From: Campanula takesimana
Lineage: Eukaryota; Streptophyta; Magnoliopsida; Asterales; Campanulaceae
Reading direction: 5' to 3'
Assembly (NCBI GenBank): GCA_026119855.1
Contig: JAOWBW010001582.1
Location: forward strand, 62,001 to 126,000
Length of the DNA: 64,000 nucleotides
Position 1 is the first letter of the stretch; each line of letters begins with the position of its first letter. Made by a program: the position numbers and the translations under genes. Of the stretch, positions 1 through 13,078 are shown in pieces. The notes beneath the pieces are model-generated. The model was given only the letters and a program-made list of their open reading frames with translations, was not told the DNA's origin and searched no databases.

Positions 1-1260
1 TAAGCGAATGATATTTGAAGGTTGCGGGGGGAATGAAGCTGGATATGTACCATCGTCGGAGAGGAAAGGACGACGACGGTGTCAAACCACAGTGTCACAA
101 GATTAAGAGATTCATATTTGGTGACACCGTGGGTAATTGATCATATACTTATATTTTTAGTTAAATTATAATTAAGTTGACATTAAGAATTAAAGTATCA
201 CCGTCTAGTATTTAGCATAGTTGGATTTTAACAATCTAATTAAATGTCACAAATTTAGTTAGAATTCCAATGAGTGGACCAATATATTTTACGTAATATT
301 CATAAAAAATAAGTTTAGTATTTAATAAAATTGAATGCCTATCTTAAAGTAAAATTTATAAATAAAAATTTTGACCAAAAAAAAAATTATTCAATTAATT
401 TTGACCATAAATTCAAAATGAATGTTTTCTTAAAAGTAATATTTATTATCTCATTAAATGAATGTCTAACTATTATTAAAGGGACATACTAACATGTTTA
501 CTTTTTGTAGAATCTTTTATTCAAAGATAAGTACTTCAATATTTTTGCTAATCAAATACTCCATCTTTCATAATTTTCTTTTGAGTTCATACCAAATAAA
601 TAGTATTACGTTTTAAATAGAAATATTTTTAGTATATTTTAGATTTAAATACTATTTTTATTAAATATCTACGAGTTAACTAAGAGAGACCCATGTCCTA
701 GTAGCCCCGACAGTTCAATTGAGAACGGAAAGAGAGTATTTATTTTGAGAAATGGTGAAAACAAACTTTTTTAAAAAAACAAATTAAACATTATATTAAA
801 AAATCCAAAAAATTAAACATCAATTAGGAGGACGAGTCTTTAGCGTAAAAAATGAGTAAGTTTGTAAATAACAACAACAAAGACGGAAATGAAAATTTTG
901 AGAAAAACTTGTTTTACGCTCGATTTAGTGTAAAACTTGTTTTCATAAGACGTTTGAACGGAACGCGGAACATCGGAGAGCCACGATGTGGCGTAACATA
1001 AAGCGACGCACACCTGTGTGTAGCCAACATGTTCACAACCCACCCCCACTCCGTAATTTGTCAGGGGCAATGCTAGGGGCACAAAAGAAGTTAACAAAAT
1101 GATGGATGCAAAAAGAGGTGGCGATATTTTATTGGTTACATCGATAGTGAACCCGACACACTCTAATTAAAAACACCAATAAAATATTGACACCCCATTT
1201 TGTAAACCAAATTTTGTGGCACTTTTTTGTGACTTTATATTTACCCTATTGTCAGTAGAC
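1..1260. other. AT-rich intergenic spacer
   Basis: No gene is recognisable. Frames are short and have no family resemblance. The stretch around 890-950 (a gagaaaaacttgttttac motif) recurs near 16610-16660, so part of it is dispersed repeat DNA. A segment at 1070-1235 has the look of a decayed small transposon, but I could not define its ends. A short palindrome (gagacggtctca) lies just downstream at about 1274. Confidence 0.6.
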
Positions 1261-1564
1261 AAACACTCCCGTGAGACGGTCTCACGGGGTGAGACGGACC
1301 TACCCACGGGTCGAAACGGCCCCGGCTCCAGCCTCTTCCCCTTTTCCAGATCGCGACACGTGGCGCTTATTTAAAAAAAACCAAATAACTTTAAAATGCT
1401 ATATCTTGAGATTTATAAGTCCGAAAAAAAATATAAAATACCGTTGTGTTCGTCTCGTCGAGACGAATCAAACTAGATAGGTCATGATATGGTTTGATTT
1501 TTTTTTTTTTTTTTTTTATAAAAAAAAACATACTTTTTAACAAAAAAAATTATGGACTGCTCGT

Positions 1565-1728
1565 ATCCTAAGATGTAACACTTTGTTCTCATAAAAGTAA
1601 CAGTTTGGTATTAAAAAGTAACACTTTATTGTACGATGTAACAGCAGTTTCGCAAAAAAATTAAATAGATTTTGTGGTTAGAAAAAGTAATAATTGAAGT
1701 GTAACACAGTGTATATATGATTGTAATA

Positions 1729-1800
<72 letters not shown>

Positions 1801-2066
1801 CCGTTTTATAGGTTAAGTGTTACTTTTTTTTCTTTTAAAAAAGAGTTAAAATTCATGTATATAGTCGGTTTTGCATTTCAATTGAATGTAAAACCCTAGA
1901 AAAGTGTTACAATTGAGAAAAAAATGTTACAGTCATTTATTATAAAATGTAACATTAGTTTAGTTGTTAATCTTATGTTATCTTTAATGTATTTCAGCAA
2001 AATTGTTGTACATTTTTTGAAAAAAAAAATGTTACATTTGTTTATAAAAAGTGTTACTTTTAGTAG
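1565..2066. repeat. (TA)n microsatellite inside a loose foldback
   Basis: An uninterrupted run of about 33 TA units (1731-1796) sits at the centre. Left of it the motif GTAACA(CTT) recurs on the + strand (about 1576, 1599, 1618, 1639). Right of it mostly the complement occurs (AGTGTTAC or ATGTTAC at about 1819, 1904, 1925, 2030, 2050). The whole could fold around the TA run, and a MITE origin is possible, but clean terminal repeats and a target duplication were not found. Confidence 0.5.
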
Positions 2067-2199
2067 CGAGAAGGGGGAAAAAAAAGTTAGAAGCAAAAAA
2101 ATAAAATAAAATAAAAAAAGTTAAAAAATAATAATTTAAAAAAATGGCTTGGCTCACAACTCTTGTCAGTATGCCTATTGCGTGCCAATAATAGTTTAA

Positions 2200-2579
2200 A
2201 TTCTCCCCACTCTACCTCATCACTCCCTGCTTAACACTAATAACACCAAACCCTCTCGCTAAACACTCCCCCTCTCCCCCCTTTTTTTAATCACACAGCT
2301 AAAACACACACACTCTCTCTCTCCTAAAAAATCTGTATTTTCTACAGAGAGAAAATCAAAATCTCAGCCAGACGGATGCAGATTTGAAAAATAAAACAAG
2401 TCTAGTCTTGCAGAGAGAGTAACTCAAACCACGACGCATTTCAACTCTCTCTCTCTCTCTATACATACATAAAAATATATATATACACGCTCGCACAGTT
2501 TTGGTGGTGTAGTGTAGATGCGTTTTGGTGCCCTAGAGGCGTGATTTTGAGTTTGATGTGAGATTGAATCAGATCCGTG
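2200..2579 (+). promoter_or_regulatory. probable promoter and 5' leader of the MAP70 gene
   Basis: This is pyrimidine-rich DNA directly upstream of the MAP70 start codon, with CT microsatellites at about 2310-2325 and 2445-2460. Such CT-rich leaders are common in plant housekeeping genes. The transcription start cannot be fixed from sequence. An AT-rich tract at about 2470-2483 could serve a TATA role, but that is a guess. Confidence 0.45.
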
Positions 2580-4651
2580 ATGGCGGACTTGTCCGGTGAC
2601 GGAGGACGGCGAATGACGCCGTCGGAGTCGGAAATTTACGGTGGAGAGAATAACGGCGGAAATGTGCGGCTGATGGCTGGTGAAGCTACGGCGGTGTCGG
2701 GATCTTTTAAGGAAGGAAAAAGTAGTAGTGGTGGTGTTCCTTTGAGGAGGAGAGGTTCGGTCAGGCCTAGTTTGGATGCTGACGAGTTTATGAATCTACT
2801 CCATGGCTCGGATCCGGTGAAGCTGGAGCTTAATCGGTTGGAGAATGAAGTTAGAGGTATGAAAATGCAAGTTGATCTCATACTCTTGTTCATTTTGTGG
2901 ATTTCATTTTCTTAAAATATATTTTATTGCAGATAAGGATAGAGAATTAAGCGAAGCACAAGCTGAGATCAAGGCACTTAGGTTGTCTGAACGCCTTCGG
3001 GAGAAAGCTGTGGAGGAGGTTATTATTTTCTTTAAGCTTCTTTTGTTCGTTTGTTACTATAATTTACTTGTTTGATTTCCTCAATAGTGGCATAAACTAT
3101 GCATAACTTTGGCTTGTAATAAGCTTGATAGTTAAGTCTTGTTTCCGATTTTGTTGATTAGCTACTGGTGGGTTTCAAACTTTGGGATTTAATTCATGCT
3201 AGTAATGCTAAATGGTATCCTTTTATATGAAAATGTCTTTTCAAAATTCATTGTTTTGAAGTTAGGGTGCAAATGCTTCTATGCACTTTCCATTTCCCCA
3301 TCTCTTTATTGGTTGTATTGTTGGCTGCTTATATGATTCTAGTATGACGTAATTTGCATTTATAGCAATGGTTCATGATGATGTTGTATATATTAGTTAC
3401 TTCGTATTTAAATTATGCTTATTATTGTTGTATATAGAGTTGGAAACCGAGCTTCCTTTTGTGCTATCAAAGATCTCCTTAGATATGAATTGGCTGGTTT
3501 ACAAACTATCATTGCCGGAACTTATTGGTTCATTGCCATTCAAATGCATGTATTCATATTTTTCTTTGCTTCATGAATGTTCATGAATTAATCTTTGATG
3601 TGTTTTTATCATTCATTTATCTTTGCATTCACATTATTGTCAAATTAGTTCTTGATGCTTAGGAAACTAAAAATATTTGTGATTTCAGTCATAGTATTAT
3701 TCTTTTCTTCCATTCACATGGCGCTATTTTTTTTGTATTTTCATTATTCTTTTATGTTTACTTAACTATATTTAGCATGTTGGTACCCTTGGTATAAAAG
3801 CCAGAGTTTTGTGGGGGGTAACTTTGAACTATTAAGGTTGATTAAAGGCATTGAGATGGGCCATTAATGGTCTTCTAACAGAATTATGATTGGAAGCTCG
3901 ATAGTTATGACTATATTATGTGAAGGTTATTATCTATGAACTATAAGCACATAAATATGTTTAAGCTGTTAAGTTTTCAAGATAAAAACATTAGGGTGTC
4001 ATAGGAAGATGCAAAAAAGAGGTGGTTATGAGCAGTATCAGGGAGATTGAGATGGAGTGGGGGGGAGTTGAGAGGTACCTTGAGGCAATTGTTGAAGAAA
4101 TGTCAATTACATACTTCTTTGTACAAGGAAGATATTCTCTTGAGGCCCATGATTGAGTGTTTGGATTGGTGTTTTTGATCATGGAATGTCTTCTAAGGAG
4201 TTGGTTTGGGTGTGGATGACGATACCAGGCTTAACAAGGATAAGGCACCTGGCTCAATGTCTTTGTTTGTTCTATGATGGGATATCATTAAGGATGATAT
4301 TATTAAGGTTTTCATGAATTTCCGTGTAAATGGGAGTGTGCCTTAGCATAAGCTCCACTTTTGACCCATATTTTTAAAAGGGCATGTCGCAAGATCAGAC
4401 TTCCATCACATTAACGTGTCTTAGCTTAGCAGTGGCGCACAATCTGCTTTTGGGAGGGGCTCGATGGTGCTACTCTAATGGCGAATAAGGTAGCTGATGA
4501 CATGCATCATGGGGTCTCGTCCATCCGCTGGACCTTGAGAAGTCATATCATCAAGTTAATTGGTGCATTTGTGATCTTGTTCTGGAGAGAAAGGGATTGG
4601 TTTCAGGTTGATATGTGGGTTTTGGGGTGGTTGTCTTATAAGTTACTTTTG

Positions 4652-4683
<32 letters not shown>

Positions 4684-7600
4684 AGTGGGAAACCAATGAA
4701 AAGGTTTAGAGCTCCTAGGGGCCTTCATACTTGTCTCATTTTTTATTTACCTTGGTGGTGGGTGTGCTTAGGCTGTTTTCTGTGGAATGTGCGAGTAAAT
4801 ATTTTTTGAGGGAAATTTTGTACTTAGAGGTGAGTTTGAGTTTCCCATCTTCCATTTGTAGATTATACAATATTATTTTTGGCTGAAAGAGTTTTGGGGT
4901 TTTAAGATGTTCCAATTATTTGCAGAATTATGATGTGATTTCCAGTCCGAAGTTGAGTTTGTGCGAGTCTTGGCAAGGTGGGCTTAAATATGGAAAGTCA
5001 TGTGTCGTGTAAGTATACTTGCGTGTTACCTCGTAGGTCATGGTTGTGATACCATTGCGCATTGGCTATTGATTTCCTGTCATTGTGAAAGTGATGGCCG
5101 ATTGGATGGAAGCATTCTTATTCTTCCTAACGAAGCTTTTCCTTTTTAAGATACCAATTGGTTATCTGATCTCTCATTCTTTAGGGCCTAGGCTACCTCC
5201 TATATGAGTTGAGTAGGTTGAAATTTGTTTAGGTAATTTCTATTTCCCTTGTAATCATATTGAATATAGTATGGGCCGATATCTGTAGGTGTAAGGAAGG
5301 AGGGTTAAAGATCAGAAAATGTTATTTAAAGTAGCATTGTAGCTGTGCATATCAATGGCACAAAGTTATTGAATGCTAATTGGTGGTTTTCAAGGAACAA
5401 TGGATGTCGATATAAGGCGCTTCCTTCACATTTGCAAGCCCGTAGATATTTATACATCATTCTAGTCATCCAAACGTCATCCTGATCATGTTGTTTGAGC
5501 AGGAACATTATCAAGTCATAGGCTAGACCTTGCAAGTTAGCATTTGCTATAATTTTTTACGGCCACTGTGTCAATTTTTTCAAAACTTACAACACTCTAC
5601 CACCCCATTAGCAACTTTTTACTACTACATCAAATTCCTATACTGACTTACCGTAGTCAGATATCATTCGTACATACAGGCACACGCAAACATATACATG
5701 CAGAGGCATAATTATGCATGGAGTGTAGATGCTGGAAAAAACCAAAGGAAAACGAGCACGCATGTGGTTCACAACTGGTGTGGATGCAGCCAAATGTTGA
5801 CGAACCATCTGTCTCTGAAGCTATACCTTTTGTTTTGATTCGGGTTACCATACAAAGAATAGAACATAACTAAGTTATATATGCATATTCATATATGAAA
5901 AGCACACACATACTGATGAGTTTCTTACTCTTGGTGATATACCAATTTAGTTTTGGACAAAGTGTATTGGGTGATGGAATTCATATTTCATTCCTGTTTG
6001 TTAGCTAACATTCAGTAATTATAGGTACAGTTTCTTGCTTTTTCGCTGTAATTTTTAAGTGACTCTTTCATCCATGTTGAATCTGTGCGGTGTTTGTCAA
6101 GTTCAAATACTTCTCATTTAGCGATGTTGCTCCTATTTTATCTGCTTACTTCTAATTCAATGCGTAGGGTGGTGCCAACATGCAATGCCTGCATGGAAAC
6201 ACAGAAATGATTGCTATTTGTTAGCAAATCACACTTGGGTTACTCAAGTAGTATGATTGCTAGAGTTGTCCCACTCTAGTTATGATAATTATATATTATT
6301 GTCGTTCCGTCGTAGTCCGACTTGTGTTAGGTTTTCTTTGTTCGTTAATTGTATATTAATTAACCTCGTTTTTTTCCCTAGCTGAATTGGGGTTTTCTTG
6401 TAATAGTGATAGTAATGTAATCTCTATCACTATATATATATATATATACACACACATACCTTTGTGACCTTGTCTTGTGACCTTAGCGCATAACTTACTG
6501 GTCAAGCACCTCATCAGTTCATCTCGCTTCCCCGCCACCTTTTTCGTGTGTGCTTGAAGAGAAGTGTATGTACTTTGTTCGTGATCAGCATGTCACTAGC
6601 TCATTGCTTGTAATTGTGGAAACAAATTTCCAAATTCATAGCTCTTATGAATTCTGTGTCAGGTTGCGTTTTTCAAGTGTGGGTAAACTAAATAAGCATT
6701 AGGAAGATATTTAGAAATTATTAGAGTCAAGCATTTTATTGTAGCTCAATCATGTACATGTTATCTCGCCAAGCTTCTAAGCCATATCATGAAACTAGAT
6801 CTATATTCTGCAGTAAAAAATTATGAAATGTTGGGTTGGTTCATTTTATTGTTTTCTCACCTCTTCATTGACGAGTGATTGTGGGATTAAGGCTTCGTTG
6901 TCGTTGTTGATGATGTTGTTGGTTTAGTGCTCCTTCTCCTTCCCTCTTTCGGGCTGCTGCAAATATGAATGTAGTAAGTAGCAACAAGAACTTTGGTGAT
7001 GGTTATGAGGAGGGATTGGAGAGTGTCTTCCTCCAATAAGAGAGGTGTAGTAAGTAGCAACAAGAACTTTAGTTCATTTCTCCTTCTATGTTGATGCTTG
7101 TAGTATTGTATCTGCAATTCTTTTAACCAAGGAAACTCTTGTTCCTTTTCATGCCCTCCATTATACTCCCTTTTTTGTGTGTGACCGCACGCTTGATTAC
7201 TTTCTAAATTGCATTTTGAAGTCATACAAGCAGTTGAATTGAGACTGATGGATTTCATTTACTCTTTACCTTTATACTAGCTAACTGAAGAATTAGCAAA
7301 GGTGGACGAGAAGCTCAAGTTGACTGAATCACTTCTGGAGAGCAAAGTAATGACCAGTGCTCTTCAATCCTTAGCATACTTGTTTTTCAATATAGAGATG
7401 CACTTACTGACATGTGCGTCTTTTTTTTTCTACAGAACCTTGAAATTAAGAAGATCAATGATGAAAAGAAGGCGTCCATGGCAGCTCAGTTTGCAGCAGA
7501 GGCGACTCTACGAAGGGTTCATGCTGCTCAAAAAGACGATGATATGCCTCCAATTGAGGCTATACTTGCACCGTTAGAGGCTGAGCTGAAACTTGCTCGT

Positions 7601-10600
7601 TTGGAGGTACGGTTTGTCTTTTTTTGGGACATCTAATAGTAGCAAGTATAAACACAAAACTCAGTGTCACTGAAAAAGGTTTTTACTGTCTGATTTCCTC
7701 TCTGTCTTTTCAGATTGCCAAATTGCAGGATGACAATAAAGCATTAGATCGTTTGACCAAGTCAAAGGAGGCAGCTTTACTGGAAGCTGAGAGGACTGTG
7801 GAGGTTGCATTGGCAAAGGCTTCTCTAGTGGATGATCTTCAAAATAAGAACCAAGAGTTGATGAAGCAGATTGAAATTTGCCAGGTATCATGTCTATTTT
7901 TTTTCTTACAATCTAGACAGGTCTTGAAGCGATCATTTATAATTTTCAAGCATAAATCTGTGTCTACTGACATGTGTGTTTAGGAGGAAAATAAAATTTT
8001 GGATAGGATGCATCGACAAAAAGTTGCCGAGGTTGAAAAGCTCACCCAAACTGTACGTGAACTTGAAGAGGCTGTTCTTGCCGGTGGTGCAGCTGCGAAT
8101 GCGGTGAGGGATTACCAACGAAAAGTCCAAGAGATGAATGTAATTCATGATACATGTCCACTATTTTGGCCAAATCCCTATTTAACATCCTTCTTAGCTT
8201 TTTAATTACCGAAACCTAAAATATTTATACATCTGTTTCGCAGGAAGAAAGAAAAACTCTTGACAGGGAGCTCGCTCGTGCTAAAGTAACAGCAAACAGG
8301 GTGGCTACTGTGGTAGCTAATGAATGGAAAGATGCTAGTGACAAAGTGATGCCTGTGAAACAATGGCTTGAAGAAAGACGATTCTTGCAGGTACGAGAGT
8401 GAACTTCACGTTTATTCTAAGTACTTTATGTTCCTTTCTTCAACGCATATGCTTCTGAAATTTCATCATTTCTTAATAATAATAAAAAAAATCTGTTCTC
8501 TCAGGGAGAAATGCAACAATTGCGGGATAAACTCACTATAACTGAGCGAGCTGCAAAATCTGAGGCACAGTTGAAGGTAATTATGTTCATTAATTGGTCC
8601 AGCCCTTTAATATATTCATTATGGATGTGTTTTGGAATTGTAATCTTTTTGATCACTTTCTAGGAAAAATTTCAACTACGGCTCAGAGTACTGGAAGAGA
8701 CTTTGAGATCTCCAAGCACCGGCAGTCGCATAACATCTGATAGCAAAAGTATGAGCAATGGCCCTTCCCGTCGTCAATCCCTTGGTGGGGCTGATAACTT
8801 TTCCAAGTTGCCCTCCAATGGCTTTTTACCCAAGAGGTCACCGTCTTTTCAGATGAGATCTTCAATGTCATCTGGTAGCAGTACGATTCTGAAACATGCA
8901 AAAGGGACCTCAAAGTCATTTGATGGCGGCACGCGTTCGTTGGACAGGGGTAAACACCTTCTGGGTGGTGGTAGTCCAACATTCAATCTCAGCCCTTCGT
9001 GTGAAGCGACCAAAGACATTGGTAATCCAGAAGGAAAATCGAGTGACCTCCCAGTAGCAGAAACGGAGGACACTGTTCCAGGATTGTTGTATGATTTGCT
9101 ACAGAAGGAGGTAGTTGCTTTGAGGAAAGCTGGCCATGAGAAAGATCAAAGCCTCAAAGACAAGGATGATGCCATCGAGGTGAGTTTTATGCTTTCTCCA
9201 TGATGGCTTGATGATTACTTTGTAGATGCATTTTTATACATATTTAATTTCTTTGATTTGTTCTTGTCTTTCAGATGCTGGCAAAGAAAGTGGATACTTT
9301 GACCAAGGCAATGGAGGTTGAGGCCAAAAAGATGAGAAGAGAGGTAGCTGCTATGGAGAAGGAAGTAGCTGCTATGCGTGTTGATAAAGAACATGAAAAT
9401 CGGGCAAAGCGTTTTGGGAATCCCAAAGGTCCTGTGAACAGTTCGCAGCTACTGCCAGGCAGGTATGCTTTCATTGTGCTGTTAGGGATCTGTGTGTGTG
9501 TGTGTGCACATACACAGTGGCGAGGCTAGGGCAAAGGCAAGGGGACCCCCTTGAATTTTGGAATGTGTCAATTTTAGTACCTTCAAAATTTTAGAAAATG
9601 ACATTTTACTACTAAAAATGATGAATTTATTCATTTTGACCCCCTTAAGTTTGAGAAAAAATCGCACTATTTGACCCCCTTTAATACTAAATTTGTAAAC
9701 CTCAACAATAATACTTATCCCACAAACAACCTTGACCCCCTTTCTGAAAAATCCTGGCTTCGCCACTGCACATACACCACCCACTCTCAGTCACGTTCAC
9801 TTGAAGTTGCAGCTTATCTCCTATTATTGCCAAAACAATGTGATGTTCATTATATGTATGTGTGTGTGAGCACAGACACACACACACACATATGTAAGCA
9901 ATATCCCTTTATGGGGTTTCTTATAGTTATCAAAGTTATGCCTATCTCTAGTGCAATGCATGCTGCGTGTCAATAAAAGAATCGATAACATTTTCTGTTT
10001 GGAGATTATGTGGTATTTTGCGGGACAGCTATTTGAGTGACGAATGATCTCACTGTGGGTAATAATTTAGACTGTTTCAACAAGTGTGATATTATACCCA
10101 TGTCCTCAGTACCATATAAAATCCTTAGGTTCATATTCAGTTGACACTAGGCTCCTGAAATCAAGCCTTACCCCTATGATGCAACTGTTTGGATGGAAGC
10201 AAGTTAAGTTCTCATAGCCGAGTCATGATTCAGTAACATTGTTCATATTGGAGCGCATGTCTGCGTTCGGAGTGCGCATCATGGTACTGAGATGCATTCA
10301 TCTCTATGGGAGGCTTTAGGATGCATACACAAGTGTACCAAATGTTTTAACCAGAGTATTTCCCCTTTATCATGTACTCATGCTAAACTTGAGGATGAAA
10401 ATGCCAATTAGAGTCTTCTTTCCTGTGATCATGCAAGGATTTGGCTTGTGCCAGTTAAGGACACGGTTTTCCTAATTTTTACATGGAATAATTCATTGCT
10501 GAAGTCTCGTAGGGGGTATGGTTTTGCGCTGCATACTATTTGCTCGAATTCATGGGTAAATTTGGGTTTTCAGACTTGATGGGGAAGAACAAACCAAATG

Positions 10601-12393
10601 GAGAGATACGAAATTTATGACTTGGTGGATGAACTAATACCTAAAAGAAGCTCCTAGGAGTGAGGTGATAGAATTGAGAGTTGGGGCTCCTTGGGTAGTA
10701 GCATCAAGTTTAGTACACTTAGGGATGTATCACGAGGGTTACCTCTAATATTGCCATGGAAGGTTGCACTTTGGTTGTGTATAATATTTTGAAGTTTGCT
10801 CTGGAAACCATTGTTTGGCTGGAATTCCTGGTGAGACTTTATCAAGGTTCTAAAAAGCGCTAGGCGCCGCAGATGGGCCTAGCGCCTAGGCGGGGCCGAG
10901 AATTCAGACATAGTTATAATATCCTAGGCGGGACCAAGGCGTTTCATGAACGCCTAGTGCCTAGGCGGGGCCTAGGCGAGCGACTTTTAGAACGCTAGAC
11001 TTTATGGTTCAATGGTTGAATAAACACCTGCTAGAGAGCTTCCAGGATTATGGCACTAGGAAAGAGAGTTAGGGTTTCTTGGTTCCCTTCACTACAGTCT
11101 AGCATGAGTTCCCAAAATGAGTAGCTCAAAGTGAATTCTGGGGAGGTCAGCCCCTAAATACAGTCTAGCATGAGTTCCCGACGACATTGCTCCTTGACGA
11201 AATCGAATATATTTGTAGCTTTGTAGGATGCAACACTTGGTATTTTGCATTGCATTTCTAGTACACTTAGGATGCTGATTTCGTGGTGGAAAACGGATTG
11301 TTTAGTGCTTTAGTTTCTGTGATTGTTGCTAAAATAGAGATTTTTTTTTTAATTATTGCTATGTTTATATTAATTTGAATGCAAGTAAATGCGAACCAGC
11401 TTAGTTTCTTTTGTATTGCTGTCACTTAATTGGAAAACAAACTATAATTAGCTAACGATACTAGTAGGGGTTTTTTGTTTCAACCATGATAAAAAAAATG
11501 TACAATTGAAAAACTCACGTTATCATATACTCCCGGCCTAAAATGTATGCACATATTTCTTTTTAATTTATGCAAGGTTTGCCTACATTTCACCCTTGTG
11601 GTGGGGACCCTTCCCCAGACCCTCGCTACGCGGGGATGCTTCGTGTCCCGTGCCTTTTTTTTACTCTCTAGTCGTCTTTCATCCTGTTGAGCCATGGAGC
11701 AGGTTTTAATGCCAAAAAAAAAAAGTTACTTTGGTTTGACAGAGGAAGTGGAATTAACCTCTGGGAGGGAGAGACAAAATGTTGTTTAGAAATGCCAGAA
11801 TCATTTGTCATTTGTATTCATATGTTGTTTGGGAACCCACATCTAGAGCATTTGTATCCTCCAAAGTGCTTATTTTAGTCAATTGCTTTGTCTAGAAGTT
11901 TGTGCTCAGTCATAGACGACTCTTGGGAGTGCAGTATCTGTTTAGTTATTCTGAATACTCACTCCTTCCCATTTGAAATTGCAATTTTTTTTTGTCATGT
12001 ATGGGAAATAAGAAGTATAAAATATTAAACTGTTATTAGTATGGATAGTGGGATAGGAATTATTAGTGGGGTGGGGAATAGTAATAAGTTGGTTGATGTG
12101 AGTATGACAAGCGAGTCCCAGTGGTTAAAATATATTATAAAGTTTCCATTTTGAGATTTTGCAATTTCAAGTGGGACGGAGGGGGAGTATGTAGGTGGGA
12201 GTATACAGGTTTCTTGTTATCACTTGAGATCACAAGGAGTATTCTTAGCATTCCTGCCTTTAAGTAGTATTGTTCTCATTTTGCAACTTATGTTAAACTA
12301 ATGTTTTCTGTTGGCGGTCTCTTACTAATATCTCTATAACTACGTGGGTGCAGGAACATAGTACGAGGAGGATTAACACGTAGCACTCAATAA
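2580..12393 (+). CDS. MAP70: microtubule-associated protein 70 (MAP70 family)
   Basis: Plant-specific coiled-coil protein that binds cortical microtubules. In Arabidopsis the family acts in cell-wall and xylem wall patterning. I reconstruct 11 coding exons: 2580-2856, 2933-3018, 7281-7346, 7436-7606, 7714-7884, 7984-8139, 8244-8390, 8505-8576, 8664-9179, 9275-9462, 12354-12393. All have GT-AG borders and the joined frame stays open for 629 aa, close to the roughly 620 aa of Arabidopsis MAP70-1. Diagnostic blocks are RPSLDADEFMNLLHGSDPV near residue 62, AAQFAAEATLRRVHAAQKDD near 155 and GPSRRQSLGGADNF near 415. The last exon adds only a short basic tail ending TRSTQ. The start is the ATG at 2580; a GTG just before it is not used. 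Introns 2 (4.3 kb) and 10 (2.9 kb) are swollen by transposon debris. The paralogue number within the family is not resolved. Confidence 0.95.
4015..5110 (+). pseudogene. decayed LINE reverse-transcriptase relic in MAP70 intron 2
   Basis: Read in shifting + frames, this stretch recalls plant L1-type reverse transcriptase. Near 4235 a DKAPG-like block is followed by WDIIKDDIIKVFMNF (4275-4325). A DFHHINVS block (about 4400, ordinarily DFRPISL) leads to an LANKV-like segment (about 4480). Near 4840 the text resembles the SHLQFADDT box, but the catalytic aspartates have been lost. Multiple stops and frameshifts show it is long dead. It is sense-oriented in the intron. Boundaries are approximate, and a poly-T tract (about 4658-4683) interrupts it. 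Confidence 0.6.
9515..9768. mobile_element. hAT-type MITE in MAP70 intron 10
   Basis: A 254-bp element opens with CAGTGGCGAGGCTAGG and closes with CCTGGCTTCGCCACTG, imperfect terminal inverted repeats. It is flanked by a perfect 8-bp duplication (cacataca at 9507-9514 and 9769-9776). An 8-bp duplication and CAGTG-like ends are hallmarks of hAT transposons. No coding capacity is present. Confidence 0.9.
10843..10996. mobile_element. 154-bp MITE with CTAGGCG repeats in MAP70 intron 10
   Basis: Imperfect inverted ends (about AAGGTTCTAAAA on the left, with the complement TTTTAGAACG on the right) enclose several CCTAGGCG-type palindromic blocks. A 9-bp direct repeat, agactttat, flanks the element at 10834-10842 and 10997-11005. 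The 9-bp length points towards Mutator-type integration. An hAT origin with a fortuitous ninth base is the alternative. Confidence 0.75.
11958..12187. mobile_element. Stowaway-like MITE near the end of MAP70 intron 10
   Basis: The left end CTCACTCCTTCCCATTTG and right end CAAGTGGGACGGAGGGGGAG are inverted repeats, and TA flanks both sides (11956-11957, 12188-12189). This fits Tc1/mariner-related Stowaway MITEs. The inner sequence mirrors itself further (GAAATTGCAA and TTGCAATTTC). It lies about 165 bp upstream of the last-exon acceptor. Confidence 0.8.
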
Positions 12394-13076
12394 CATCATC
12401 ATTGACCTCGTCTCTGGTCATCTTCTTGTTCAACGTTTCATTTGTATTTTGTTCCATTTACCCTCACGTGGTTTATTTCAAAATTGTAATTTGCATGCCA
12501 ATCCATTGTGTTCCTCCCATTATGAAAAAAGAGTGAGCGACGAAAAATCAAAGGAGAAGAATCAAGAGATTAGAAATTGGTATGCTTCTGACGTAGTCTG
12601 CGATATCCCTCTGCTCGGATATCAGCGAGAAAGAGATGAAGGGACGTTGAAGTTGAACTAACCCTTTGGCAGATTCTTATATGAGAGTGGCAGTTTGTTT
12701 TGTGGTTGTATAGGTAACTTCTTGGTGTTGACTTGGCGCCACTTGTACTTTTTTCGCCCCCACCTCGTTTGAATTAGTCATATGTTTTGTAATTTGCAGC
12801 TTAGTGTGATTTGTCATTATCCAGGTTTGTTAATATTCTTGTGATCTTGTATAAGAAACTTCAATATTTCCTTTGATTGTGGTTTATATTCATGACATCT
12901 ATGGCATTTTAGGCAGATTGGGAACGAGAGACATCAATGGCATTTTAGGCAGATTGGTATCGAGAATCTCTTCATTGTATTGGAGAGTGAAGTATGTATG
13001 ATTACCATCTTGGTTTTCATACAAGTTTACTTTTCAAGTACTTGCAAGATTAGATATTTACTCAGATCATAAAAAC
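12394..13076 (+). other. MAP70 3' flank and spacer
   Basis: Probable 3' untranslated region followed by spacer. The frames here have no recognisable homology. A short tandem duplication (atggcattttaggcagattgg) occurs at about 12900 and 12937. I could not assign a polyadenylation site. Confidence 0.5.
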
Positions 13077-13078
13077 TA

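Noticed and set aside
840..1097. Minus-strand 85-aa frame
   Set aside because: No family signature and low-complexity, AT-driven composition; best read as a chance open frame.
1070..1240. Possible MITE upstream of MAP70
   Set aside because: Some mirrored words (aataaaatatt, ggggca) but I could not find convincing terminal repeats or a target duplication.
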